NCBI RefSeq assembly: GCF_026226615.1
Contig: NZ_JAJAPB010000007.1
Span: 62,001 to 126,000 of the forward strand
DNA length: 64,000 nucleotides
Direction: 5' to 3'
Origin: Geovibrio ferrireducens
GTDB taxonomy: Bacteria; Chrysiogenota; Deferribacteres; Deferribacterales; Geovibrionaceae
Shown: positions 8,547 through 16,707 of the stretch, piece after piece
Numbering within the stretch: position 1 is the first letter of the stretch
Layout of the letters: the number at the start of each line of letters is the position of its first letter
Position numbers and translations under genes: made by a program
The notes under the pieces: model-generated
What the model saw: only the letters and a program-made list of their open reading frames with translations
What the model was told of the DNA's origin: nothing
The model's database searches: none

Positions 8547-9395
8547 ATGAGTAAAATTTTAGATAAAAAGCTGCTCTCAAGGGATGTGGTGCAGATGAAG
8601 CTTCTCGCACCGGAAATAGCCTCCGAGAGACAGGCGGGTCAGTTTATAATAGTGCAGGTCGATTCCGATTTCAGTGAGCGCATTCCCCTCACCATAGCTG
8701 ACGCTGATGCGGAAGAAGGCAGCATTACCATAATATTTCAGATTGTCGGCAAGTCCACTCTCAAGCTTGCTCAGAAGAATGTCGGAGACCATGTTGAAAA
8801 CCTGCTGGGGCCTCTGGGCAAACCGACGCACATAGAAAAGGCGGGCACGGTTGTCTGTGTCGGCGGCGGAATAGGCGTTGCGCCGCTTCACCCCATAGCT
8901 CAGGCGATGAAAAAAGCGGGGAACAGGGTGATCACCATAATCGGCGCACGGAATAAAGATCTCCTCATCCTTGAAGACGAGATGCGCGCCATAGCCGATG
9001 AGCTGATAGTCTGTACGGATGACGGATCATACGGCCGCAAGTGTCTTGTGACCGAGCCTCTCAGGGAGATATGCGAAAAAGGCGGTGTTGACCTTGCCGT
9101 GGCGATAGGCCCTGCGATCATGATGAAATTCTGCGCCGAGACCACCCGCCCCTTCGGCGTGCTCACATACGCATCCCTCAATACAATCATGGTTGACGGA
9201 ACAGGCATGTGCGGCGGGTGCAGGGTAACTGTCGGCAATGAAACCAAGTTCGTCTGTGTTGACGGACCCGAATTTGACGCCCATCTGGTGGACTTTGACA
9301 ATATGATGCTGCGTCTGCGCTCCTACAAGCCGCAGGAGCAGGATGCTAACCATGAATGCCGCCTTCAGGCTGCCATAGACGAACTCCAGAGGTGA
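8547..9395 (+). CDS. nfnA: NfnA/SudB-type FAD/NAD(P)-binding and iron-sulfur subunit
   Basis: 282 residues of the ferredoxin-NADP reductase-like family. It has an FAD-binding barrel (ERIPLTIADAD), an NAD-binding Gly-rich segment (VCVGGGIGVAPLHPIAQAMKKAGNRV) and a C-terminal Cys cluster (GTGMCGGCRVTVGNETKFVCVDGPEF) that binds a [2Fe-2S] cluster. Paired with the next gene it forms an NADH-dependent ferredoxin:NADP+ oxidoreductase or a sulfide dehydrogenase-like enzyme; sequence alone cannot separate the two. The 3-nt gap to the partner gene implies co-translation. Confidence 0.88.
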   Translation: MSKILDKKLLSRDVVQMKLLAPEIASERQAGQFIIVQVDSDFSERIPLTIADADAEEGSITIIFQIVGKSTLKLAQKNVGDHVENLLGPLGKPTHIEKAGTVVCVGGGIGVAPLHPIAQAMKKAGNRVITIIGARNKDLLILEDEMRAIADELIVCTDDGSYGRKCLVTEPLREICEKGGVDLAVAIGPAIMMKFCAETTRPFGVLTYASLNTIMVDGTGMCGGCRVTVGNETKFVCVDGPEFDAHLVDFDNMMLRLRSYKPQEQDANHECRLQAAIDELQR

Positions 9396-9398
9396 CAG

Positions 9399-10886
9399 AT
9401 GTCGTACATTCCCGCTGATGAATTAAGGAAAGAGGCCGAAAGCCTCATTAATGAGATAGATTTCACAAGCCTTAAACCGAAGGACAGGCTGAAAATCCCC
9501 ATGCAGGAGATGCCTGCTCAGGAGCCAAAAGCCCGCGCGAAGAACATTCAGGAAGTGGCGCTTGGTTATTTTGAGGAGCAGGTAAAGCTTGAGGCAGAGC
9601 GCTGTCTGCAATGCAAAAACGCCCCCTGTATAAAAGGCTGCCCCGTTGCGATAGATATTCCCGGCTTTATCAAAGCAGCAGCGGAAGGGGACTACCAGAA
9701 ATCGGTAAACATCATAAAACAGTCCAGCATGCTGCCCGCCATATGCGGAAGGGTCTGCCCGCAGGAAACACAGTGCATGGCAGAATGCACCGTGGGAAAA
9801 TCCCTGAAGGATCTTGATAAATCTGTGGCAATCGGCCGCATTGAGCGCTTCGTTGCGGACTGGGAAAGGGCAAAGGGAAAAATGTCCGTTCCTGAGATAG
9901 CCCCGCCCACAGGGAAAAAGGTAGGCATAGTCGGCTCAGGCCCCGCAGGACTGACAGCGGCGGCGGACGTTCGCAAGGCAGGGCACGAGGTGGTGCTTTT
10001 TGAGGCCTTCCACAAGCTGGGCGGCGTTATGATATACGGCATACCTGAGTTCCGTCTGCCGAAGGAAATACTTGATAAAGAGATAGATAACCTTCTCTCC
10101 ATGGGTGTTCAGATCAAAAAGAACTTCCTTGTGGGCAGAACAAGAAAGGTTAAGGATTTAATAGAGAAGGACGGTTTTGATGCCCTGTTCATAGGAACAG
10201 GCGCAGGCCTGCCCAATTTCATGAACATAGAAGGTGAAAACCTTGTGGGGGTCTCCTCAGCAAACGAGTTTCTCACAAGGGCAAACCTAATGAAGGCGTA
10301 CAACCCGGACAAGGCGGACACGCCTATTTTCACCGGAAAACGGACAGCGGTCATCGGCGGCGGCAACGTGGCTATGGACGCTGCGAGGATGGCGCTGCGT
10401 GTCGGTGCGGAAGAGGTTTATGTAATCTACAGGCGTACCGAAAAAGAGATGCCGGCCCGCCGCGAAGAGGTAGCACACGCCAAGGAAGAAGGAATAATAT
10501 TCAATTTCCTTTCCAGCCCCGTCCGTATCATCGGCGATGAAACAGGGAAGGTAAAAGCCGTTGAGTGCCTTAGATATGAACTTGGCGAGCCGGATGATTC
10601 CGGCAGAAGAAAACCTGTCGCGGTTAAGGGAAGCGAGTTCATCCTTGAGATGGATTCCGTGATAATGGCTCTCGGCAACTCATCTAACCCGCTGATAAGC
10701 CAGACTGCGCCGGAGATAGGGATAAACAGGTGGGGCAACATCACTGTGGATGAAGACGGCAAAACATCCATGGAGAGAGTTTACGCAGGCGGAGATATAG
10801 TTCTCGGTGCAGCTACGGTAATTCTTGCCATGGGTGAAGGGAGGCGCGCTGCCGCCTCGATAAACAGGCTTCTTGCAGAAGAATAG
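9399..10886 (+). CDS. nfnB: NfnB/GltD-like NADPH oxidoreductase large subunit
   Basis: 495 residues. The N-terminus carries two [4Fe-4S] Cys clusters (CLQCKNAPCIKGCP and CGRVCPQETQCMAEC). Two dinucleotide-binding motifs follow: GIVGSGPAGLTAAADVRKAGHEVVLFE for FAD and AVIGGGNVAMDAARMALRVGAEEV for NADPH. The C-terminus YAGGDIVLGAATVILAMGEGRRAAASI is typical of the GltD/NfnB family. There is no GltB-type glutamine amidotransferase nearby, which favours the NfnAB transhydrogenase reading over glutamate synthase. Confidence 0.88.
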   Translation: MSYIPADELRKEAESLINEIDFTSLKPKDRLKIPMQEMPAQEPKARAKNIQEVALGYFEEQVKLEAERCLQCKNAPCIKGCPVAIDIPGFIKAAAEGDYQKSVNIIKQSSMLPAICGRVCPQETQCMAECTVGKSLKDLDKSVAIGRIERFVADWERAKGKMSVPEIAPPTGKKVGIVGSGPAGLTAAADVRKAGHEVVLFEAFHKLGGVMIYGIPEFRLPKEILDKEIDNLLSMGVQIKKNFLVGRTRKVKDLIEKDGFDALFIGTGAGLPNFMNIEGENLVGVSSANEFLTRANLMKAYNPDKADTPIFTGKRTAVIGGGNVAMDAARMALRVGAEEVYVIYRRTEKEMPARREEVAHAKEEGIIFNFLSSPVRIIGDETGKVKAVECLRYELGEPDDSGRRKPVAVKGSEFILEMDSVIMALGNSSNPLISQTAPEIGINRWGNITVDEDGKTSMERVYAGGDIVLGAATVILAMGEGRRAAASINRLLAEE

Positions 10887-11016
10887 TCATACACCCCCTG
10901 CCGGTTTCAGCGTTGGCGGGGGGCTCCTGCTTCCCCGCTACAAATCATTACAATTTGTTTCTCCCCGGCAACCACGTTTTTTCGTTTATAATTATATTGG
11001 GTTTCAGGAGGAAGCT

Positions 11017-11103
11017 ATGAAGCCCGGTGATATTCTCTTGTTCGTTACAACGGTTATTTTCATAGCCGTTATGACCATAGCACTGATTTCAGTCTTTTTT
11101 TGA
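11017..11103 (+). CDS. 28-residue single-pass membrane peptide before a two-component system
   Basis: An ATG at 11017 follows a strong ribosome site (CAGGAGGAAGCT). The frame gives 28 residues: MKPGDI and then one continuous hydrophobic helix ending ALISVFF. It stops 12 nt before the response-regulator ATG, with that gene's GAGGTGGATG ribosome site in between, so it is probably the first gene of the operon. By inference it is a small membrane protein that could modulate the downstream sensor kinase. The good ribosome site and clean transmembrane design argue against chance. Confidence 0.55.
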   Translation: MKPGDILLFVTTVIFIAVMTIALISVFF

Positions 11104-11115
11104 GGTGGATGCAGC

Positions 11116-11820
11116 ATGCAGACAAAGATTATGATCATAGACGATGATCTGAAACTTATAAAAATGCTAAAAAAATATCTCTCAGAATACTCGTTCATCA
11201 TTGATGCCTTTGATGAACCGGAAAAGGCCCTTGAAAAATTCGCGGAAAGCACGCCGGATCTGGTAATTCTGGACATCATGATGCCCGGTATGAACGGCTT
11301 TGAGGTGTGCAAGCGCATCAGGAAATTCTCGGATGTACCCATAATAATGCTGAGCGCAAGGGGAGAAGTGGAGGACAGAATAGTCGGGCTTGAGATAGGC
11401 GCTGATGATTATCTGCCCAAGCCTTTCGAGCCCAGAGAACTGGTGGCGAGGATTCAGGCTGTCACAAAACGGAGAGAGCCCCAGACAACAGCAGAAAAAA
11501 GAGTTCAGGCATATATATTCGACAGGCTCACTGTTGAGCCGTCAAAATTTACGGCAACTCTGGACGGCACAAGGCTTGATCTCACCACCAGCGAATTCGG
11601 AGTGCTTCATCTTTTTGTCAGAAACGCATTCATCACTCTGGACAGAGACAAAATTCTCAATGAACTCAAAGGTATCGACTGTGATGCATTTAACCGCACG
11701 GTTGATGTCACAGTGAGCCGCCTGCGGTACAAGCTCAAGGACGACCCCAAAAACCCACGGTTCATCAAAACAATGTGGGGGACAGGCTATATGTTTATCG
11801 GTGAAAGAATAAATGCTTAA
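11116..11820 (+). CDS. OmpR-family DNA-binding response regulator
   Basis: 234 residues. The receiver domain (1-120) has the acidic pocket IIDDD, phosphoacceptor Asp53 in LVILDIMMPG, the switch Ser (IIMLSARGE) and the Lys in YLPKPFEPREL. The C-terminal winged helix (about 135-230) shows LTTSEFGVLHLFVRNAFITLDRDKIL and VDVTVSRLRYKLKDDPKNPRFIKTMWGTGYMF, as in OmpR/PhoB. It overlaps the histidine kinase by 8 nt and is its cognate regulator. The target genes are unknown. Confidence 0.93.
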   Translation: MQTKIMIIDDDLKLIKMLKKYLSEYSFIIDAFDEPEKALEKFAESTPDLVILDIMMPGMNGFEVCKRIRKFSDVPIIMLSARGEVEDRIVGLEIGADDYLPKPFEPRELVARIQAVTKRREPQTTAEKRVQAYIFDRLTVEPSKFTATLDGTRLDLTTSEFGVLHLFVRNAFITLDRDKILNELKGIDCDAFNRTVDVTVSRLRYKLKDDPKNPRFIKTMWGTGYMFIGERINA

Positions 11821-13156
11821 GAAACTGATCAGCTCCGTATTTACCAAGCTGCTTTTCATCATAGTCTGCTCTGCGGTTCTTTTGAATATAACCGTTTACG
11901 GCATATTCAACAACTATGTGGAAACCTCCGAAACAAGCATAGACAGACACAGGGTTTACTACATCCAGTATCTCCGTGATGAAATAGGCTACCCGCCTGA
12001 TATGGAAAAAGCGGAAGCCCTATCGGAAAGAACCGGGATAACCATAATCTATGACTCGCCGGACGAAAGCTGGACAGTGAAAAAACACGATGGCAGGTTC
12101 CCTGAGAAAAAGCTCCATTACAGAAAAATTGACGAAAACCTCACTCTGGGGGAGCTCCACGGCTACCAAATGGCAAAAATAAACGAAGGCAGCGCGAAGC
12201 TTACCTTTATGTTCTGGCCTCTGCCGGGGGAGATGGAGCGTCTCAGGATGTACGGCTGGTATATCATAGGTGCTGTTTCCCTGCTGATGGGAGCGGTTTA
12301 TATGCTGATAAGGCATATACTCAAGCCTGTCAACTCCCTCTCCGCTGCGATCAGGGAGGTTAAAAAGGAAAACTACGAATACAAAATAAACAGGTGCGGC
12401 AGTGATGAGCTGGCACACCTCTGTAATATGTTTGACTCGCTTACATCGGAAATCTCCCGCTCAATCAAATATAAAGACAAGCTGCTCACAGGGATAAGCC
12501 ACGAACTGCGCACACCCCTCACAAGCCTCCGCATTGCTGCTGAAATGGTGAAGGACGAATACCTCCGCAGTGATATGACAGAGGATATAAAGCAGATGGA
12601 CACTCTGATCAACATTCTGATGGAGGGGGCAAGGCTCAAACACGGGGCATTGAAAAAAACGCATACAGACATCAACAGCCTGACCGGAGACCTATGCACG
12701 CAGTACGGCGAAAAAACAGGAAGAGTCATATTCACCCCCCACCCTTACCCTATCGAACTGAGTGTTGATACAAAAGCCGTGGAGCATGCTGTCAGGAACC
12801 TCATAGACAACGCCCTTAAATACTCGGAAGAATCAGAAGAGCCTGTACGCGCCGACACAGGAGTGCTTAACGGGTTTGCCTTTATAAAAGTCACAGATAA
12901 AGGCATAGGCATTCCGGCAGATGAACTGCCCTATATAACCGAACCGTTTTACAGAACAGACATTTCCCGCAGCAAGAAAACCGGCGGCTACGGCATAGGG
13001 CTTGATATATGCAAACAGATAGCCGAAGCACACGGCGGAAGGCTTGAAATCAGCAGTGTGCTGCATAAGGGAACAGAGGCATGCCTCTTCCTCCCTGTTG
13101 AGCAGCAGACAGCAATACACTCTGTTACCGATTTTAAAGATTATGAAAAGCATTGA
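11813..13156 (+). CDS. Membrane sensor histidine kinase
   Basis: 447 residues. TM1 (about 8-30), a periplasmic sensor of some 105 residues, and TM2 (about 143-165) are followed by a HAMP linker, the HisKA box GISHELRTPLTSLRIAAEM, and an HATPase domain with N box VRNLIDNALKY, G1 DKGIGIPADELPYITEPFYR and G2 GGYGIGLDICKQIAEAHGG. All catalytic elements are present. The periplasmic domain is not one I recognise, so the signal is unknown. It is co-transcribed with the regulator and probably with the 28-residue peptide upstream. Confidence 0.92.
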   Translation: MLKKLISSVFTKLLFIIVCSAVLLNITVYGIFNNYVETSETSIDRHRVYYIQYLRDEIGYPPDMEKAEALSERTGITIIYDSPDESWTVKKHDGRFPEKKLHYRKIDENLTLGELHGYQMAKINEGSAKLTFMFWPLPGEMERLRMYGWYIIGAVSLLMGAVYMLIRHILKPVNSLSAAIREVKKENYEYKINRCGSDELAHLCNMFDSLTSEISRSIKYKDKLLTGISHELRTPLTSLRIAAEMVKDEYLRSDMTEDIKQMDTLINILMEGARLKHGALKKTHTDINSLTGDLCTQYGEKTGRVIFTPHPYPIELSVDTKAVEHAVRNLIDNALKYSEESEEPVRADTGVLNGFAFIKVTDKGIGIPADELPYITEPFYRTDISRSKKTGGYGIGLDICKQIAEAHGGRLEISSVLHKGTEACLFLPVEQQTAIHSVTDFKDYEKH

Positions 13157-13201
13157 ACTCTTAAAAGCGCTACTGTAAGCGAAAGAAGGAGGAAAGCAAA
13201 T

Positions 13202-13564
13202 ATGGATACTGAAAAAGTCATTGAAGCATTTAAGCTCACCTGGGCGGAATATCCCACACCTGTCATGCTCCTCAGCAGAAAGCATGATATATTGGCTCTC
13301 AATAAAGCAGGCGAGGAGTATGGACTGCCTTTGGGCGTGAAGTGTCACAGTATCGGCGATGCCGCCTCACATGCAAAATACTGCAAGGCCGCAGCGGCGC
13401 TCAAATCGGGAAAGGCTGTGCGCAGCGTTTGTTTTATGGAGGAAAGAGGGATAGTTTACGACGGCTTCTGGCTCCCCGTTGGGGAGGATTATCTGATACA
13501 CTTCGGCAATGACATAACAGAATATGCTAAAGACGAAATGTTCATAAGATCAGACAGCCACTAA
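13202..13564 (+). CDS. Small stand-alone PAS-like protein
   Basis: 120 residues preceded by GAAGGAGGAAAGC. The sequence YPTPVMLLSRKHDILALNKAGEEYGLPLGVKCHSI resembles the N-terminal strands of a PAS fold, and GFWLPVGEDYLIHFGNDITEYAKDE resembles its end. Three Cys in the middle (KYCKAAAALKSGKAVRSVC and one earlier) could bind a metal or haem, but that is speculation. No output domain is attached. It lies 45 nt after the histidine kinase and ends at a strong terminator, so it probably belongs to that operon as an accessory sensor. Confidence 0.65.
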   Translation: MDTEKVIEAFKLTWAEYPTPVMLLSRKHDILALNKAGEEYGLPLGVKCHSIGDAASHAKYCKAAAALKSGKAVRSVCFMEERGIVYDGFWLPVGEDYLIHFGNDITEYAKDEMFIRSDSH

Positions 13565-13569
13565 CTGAA

Positions 13570-13600
13570 AAAGCCGCTCAGGACAGAGCGGCTTTGTATA
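13570..13600 (+). terminator. intrinsic terminator after the PAS gene
   Basis: The perfect 10-bp stem AAAGCCGCTC / GAGCGGCTTT (13570-13579 and 13586-13595) with loop AGGACA directly follows the PAS gene stop. The T run is short (the TTT of the stem plus a following TGT). Confidence 0.8.
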
Positions 13601-13784
13601 TTCTTTAAGCGGCGGCTACCTGTGCCGTACATATCTCCTTTAAAAAGTTTTTTCTGAACGGCGCCGCCGCTTATGTTCAGGCTTATAATTAAAGTATAAG
13701 GCATGCTCCGGCGTATGCAACTCAAAGTGTCAGAGAAAAGCGAATAATTATTTATTGAAACACAAACTCGCTGATGGCAATGCA

Positions 13785-13811
13785 TAAAAAAACCCGCCTT
13801 TTTGAGGCGGG
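13785..13811 (-). terminator. intrinsic terminator of the M23 peptidase gene
   Basis: The stem CCCGCC / GGCGGG (13793-13798 and 13806-13811) is followed on the minus strand by a run of seven to eight T (13785-13792 on the plus strand as A). It lies 27 bases past the peptidase stop. Confidence 0.85.
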
Positions 13812-13837
13812 CTGAGAGACTGTTGTTTTGATTATGC

Positions 13838-14776
13838 TTACTGAGCAGCCACAGACAAGTCAGTTTCGCCGATTATAAACTTCATCGGGTTAACCTGCAC
13901 ACCGTTCACCAGCACTTCATAATGAAGGTGGGGGCCTGTGCTTCTGCCGGTGTTGCCCACTTCCGCTATCACCTGCCCTTTCTCAACATTATCCCCTTCT
14001 TTCATGAAAAGTTTGTTGCAGTGGGCGTATCTGGTGACATAGCCGAAGCCGTGGTCTATTGTGATCACGTTGCCGTAGCCTGCTTTTCTCCCGGAGAAGA
14101 TAACAACGCCCTTGGCGGCGGATCTGATGGGAGTGCCTATCTTGTTTGCTATATCAAGCCCTTCGTGGAAAACGCGTCTTCCTGTAAAGGGTGATATGCG
14201 GTAGCCGAAGCTGCTGGAAATCCAGCCCTTTGTCGGCCATATGGAGGGGGTGGAGCTCATTATCAGCCTGTGCTCCTCAAGGAAATCGGAAAGCTCCGAA
14301 AGGCTCGCCGTTCTCTTCTCAAGTTCAAGGCCAAGGGTAACGAGGTTTTCGTTAAGCTCCTCAAAGAACTCCTTTTCCTTCCTTTCACTGACTGCTGAAA
14401 GGTCCTGAATTATGTCGACCTCTTTACCGCCTATAGCAAGCTGCTTCTGTGGAACCGGTCCGTTGGCATAGGTGGCAAGATTTCGAACTTTGTACTCCAG
14501 CTCGTCAACACTGGCGATCTTTTTCTCGATCTCCTCAAGCTGCATGGCATAGCCTTCAATTTTTTCCTTAAGCTTTTCATTTTCGCGTTTGAAAACCAGC
14601 ATATCATGACGCTCGGAGTAGAGGCTGGTTAAAAAGAAAAAGCCCGTAAAGGAAACAACGGCGTAAAGTGCCACCAGCATCATGACAAATTTGATTGCGG
14701 AGAGGCTTATTTTTCTTGTTTTAACCTCGCCCAAACGCGATTCGTCAAATATCATAATGGTATAGCGTTTCTTCAT
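13838..14776 (-). CDS. Membrane-anchored M23 (LytM) murein endopeptidase
   Basis: 312 residues. One N-terminal membrane helix (about 25-50) is followed by a coiled coil (about 60-165) and a C-terminal LytM domain. The zinc ligands and catalytic residues are intact: HEGLD, RYAH and HLHYE. This is the classic layout of periplasmic peptidoglycan endopeptidases that cut peptide cross-links during growth or division. The intact zinc site argues against an EnvC/NlpD-type activator. It is monocistronic with its own terminator. Confidence 0.9.
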   Translation of the reverse strand: MKKRYTIMIFDESRLGEVKTRKISLSAIKFVMMLVALYAVVSFTGFFFLTSLYSERHDMLVFKRENEKLKEKIEGYAMQLEEIEKKIASVDELEYKVRNLATYANGPVPQKQLAIGGKEVDIIQDLSAVSERKEKEFFEELNENLVTLGLELEKRTASLSELSDFLEEHRLIMSSTPSIWPTKGWISSSFGYRISPFTGRRVFHEGLDIANKIGTPIRSAAKGVVIFSGRKAGYGNVITIDHGFGYVTRYAHCNKLFMKEGDNVEKGQVIAEVGNTGRSTGPHLHYEVLVNGVQVNPMKFIIGETDLSVAAQ

Positions 14777-14857
14777 CGTACCTCCGAACGCTTAAGAGAG
14801 AATCAATCTATGTTTGTTTTACATAATAAATTTCTCTTTAGCAAGAATTACCTTTGT

Positions 14858-16567
14858 TCAGCGCAGCTTTTCCAGTATTTCCATTACTGCCGAAATGCAG
14901 TCTTCCTTTTTGACAGCAACGGTTTCTCCGGTTCTGCGCACAGTTACCTCTACATTCCCCTCTGCAAGCGACTTTTTGCCGATTGCAACACGGACAGGAT
15001 AACCCACCAGCTCAGCATCGGTGAATTTAACACCCGCCCTTTCATCCCTGTCATCGTACATAACATCAAGACCAAGGCCTGAGAGCTCTTTATAAATAGT
15101 ATCTGAAAGATCCGCCACTGCCTGCTCATTGGGGTTGAGGGAAACGATAACAACCTCAAAGGGGGCAAGCTGAACAGGCCATATTATACCTTTTTCATCG
15201 TGGTTCTGCTCTATGGCGGCGGCAACAACCCTTGTCACCCCTATTCCGTAGCAGCCCATGATCATCGGGTTTCTTTTGCCTTCCTTATCAAGGTACACGG
15301 CGTTCATGCTTTCGGAATATTTCGTTCCGAGTTTGAAGATGTGCCCCACCTCGATTCCTCTGGTGAGAACATACTTTCCGCCGTCAACAGGGCAGATGTC
15401 CCCTTCGATGGCGTTTCTGAAATCGCCGAAGGTTCTGACCTCAAAGTCCCTGCCGAGGTTAGCGTTTATAATGTGCAGATCCTTGATGTTCGCACCCATG
15501 ACAACGTTCTTCATGGCGCGCACGGCGTAATCGGCATAAACTTCTATCTTGAGCCCTGCGGGGCCTATGAAGCCTGCGGGGGCTCCGCCTGTCTGCTCTG
15601 CTATGTCTTCATATGAGGCAAGCTCCGCCGAGGGAGCGCCGAAAAAGTTTTTGACCTTGGCAAGGTTGAGTTCGTGATCCCCTCTTACGAGGAAGCAGTA
15701 GAATTTGCCGTCAACATTGACAACCATAGCCTTGAGGATCTTCATAACCGGAACACCGAGGAAAGCGGCAAGCTCCTCCACTGTTCTGGTATTGGGGGTT
15801 TCCTTCTCCGCTGCGGGAAGGATCTCCTCTTTCCACTCCTCCCAGTTATCAGCGCATACAGCCTTTTCAAGGTTGGCTGCGTAGCCGCCCCTGTCACTGC
15901 TGATTACGCTGTCCTCACCTGTATCGGCAAGCACCATAAACTCGTGTGAATATGAACCGCCGATGGCGCCGGAATCGGCCTCGACCATAGTGTACCTCAG
16001 GCCGCAGTCATCGAATATGCGGCGGTATGCATCACGCATTTTGCCGTAGCTGACATTTGCGCCCGCATCATCCACATCAAAGGAGTATGCATCCTTCATT
16101 ATGAACTCTCTGCCGCGCATCAGGCCGAATCTGGGGCGGACTTCATCACGGAATTTTGTCTGTATCTGGTAGAGGTTTATGGGAAGCTGTTTGTATGAGG
16201 TGATGAAGCTTCTTACTATATCAGTCGTAACTTCCTCGTGGGTGGGGCCGAAGCAGAAGTTTCTGTCGTGCCTGTCCTTTATGCGGAGAAGCTCCTTGCC
16301 GTAATAGCTCCAGCGGCCTGACTCCTCCCACATTTCAGCGGGCTGGACAGCAGGCATGAGAATCTCTATGGCGCCTGAGGAGTCCATGTTTTTTCTTATT
16401 ATATTTTCAGCCTTGCGGATAGCCTTGAGTCCCAGGGGGAGGTAATCGTAAATCCCTGAAGCGAGTTTTTTGATCATCCCTGCCCTGAGCATAGCCTTAT
16501 GGCTTACTACTTCCGCCTCTGCGGGTATTTCTCTGAGCGTGGGGATAAAGTATCTGGTTAATCTCAT
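14858..16567 (-). CDS. proS: Prolyl-tRNA synthetase
   Basis: 569 residues from the ATG at 16567, which follows the ribosome site GGAGGCGGC; an upstream in-frame ATG at 16624 adds 19 residues unlike the family. Class II motifs are seen: RFGLMRGREFIMKDAYSFD (motif 2 region), the long bacterial-type insertion with the YbaK-like editing domain (about 225-390), motif 3 GCYGIGVTRVVAAAIEQ and a C-terminal anticodon-binding domain (PFEVVIVSLNPNE...). It charges tRNA-Pro and hydrolyses misacylated Ala-tRNA-Pro. Confidence 0.96.
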   Translation of the reverse strand: MRLTRYFIPTLREIPAEAEVVSHKAMLRAGMIKKLASGIYDYLPLGLKAIRKAENIIRKNMDSSGAIEILMPAVQPAEMWEESGRWSYYGKELLRIKDRHDRNFCFGPTHEEVTTDIVRSFITSYKQLPINLYQIQTKFRDEVRPRFGLMRGREFIMKDAYSFDVDDAGANVSYGKMRDAYRRIFDDCGLRYTMVEADSGAIGGSYSHEFMVLADTGEDSVISSDRGGYAANLEKAVCADNWEEWKEEILPAAEKETPNTRTVEELAAFLGVPVMKILKAMVVNVDGKFYCFLVRGDHELNLAKVKNFFGAPSAELASYEDIAEQTGGAPAGFIGPAGLKIEVYADYAVRAMKNVVMGANIKDLHIINANLGRDFEVRTFGDFRNAIEGDICPVDGGKYVLTRGIEVGHIFKLGTKYSESMNAVYLDKEGKRNPMIMGCYGIGVTRVVAAAIEQNHDEKGIIWPVQLAPFEVVIVSLNPNEQAVADLSDTIYKELSGLGLDVMYDDRDERAGVKFTDAELVGYPVRVAIGKKSLAEGNVEVTVRRTGETVAVKKEDCISAVMEILEKLR

Positions 16568-16707
16568 GCCGCCTCCGAAAATGATGGTTGAATATCCGAA
16601 AAAGGTTACAATTATTCGGTACATAAATCAACGGGTACTTTTACCATAATTTCTTTGATCTGCCCATCCCGTTGGGCTATAGTGAATAACGTGCGGCGGG
16701 GGAATTT

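Noticed and set aside
10890-10930. Terminator after nfnB
   Set aside because: A GC-rich hairpin (CCCCCTGCC / GGCGGGGGG) is present, but no T run follows, so termination is not supported.
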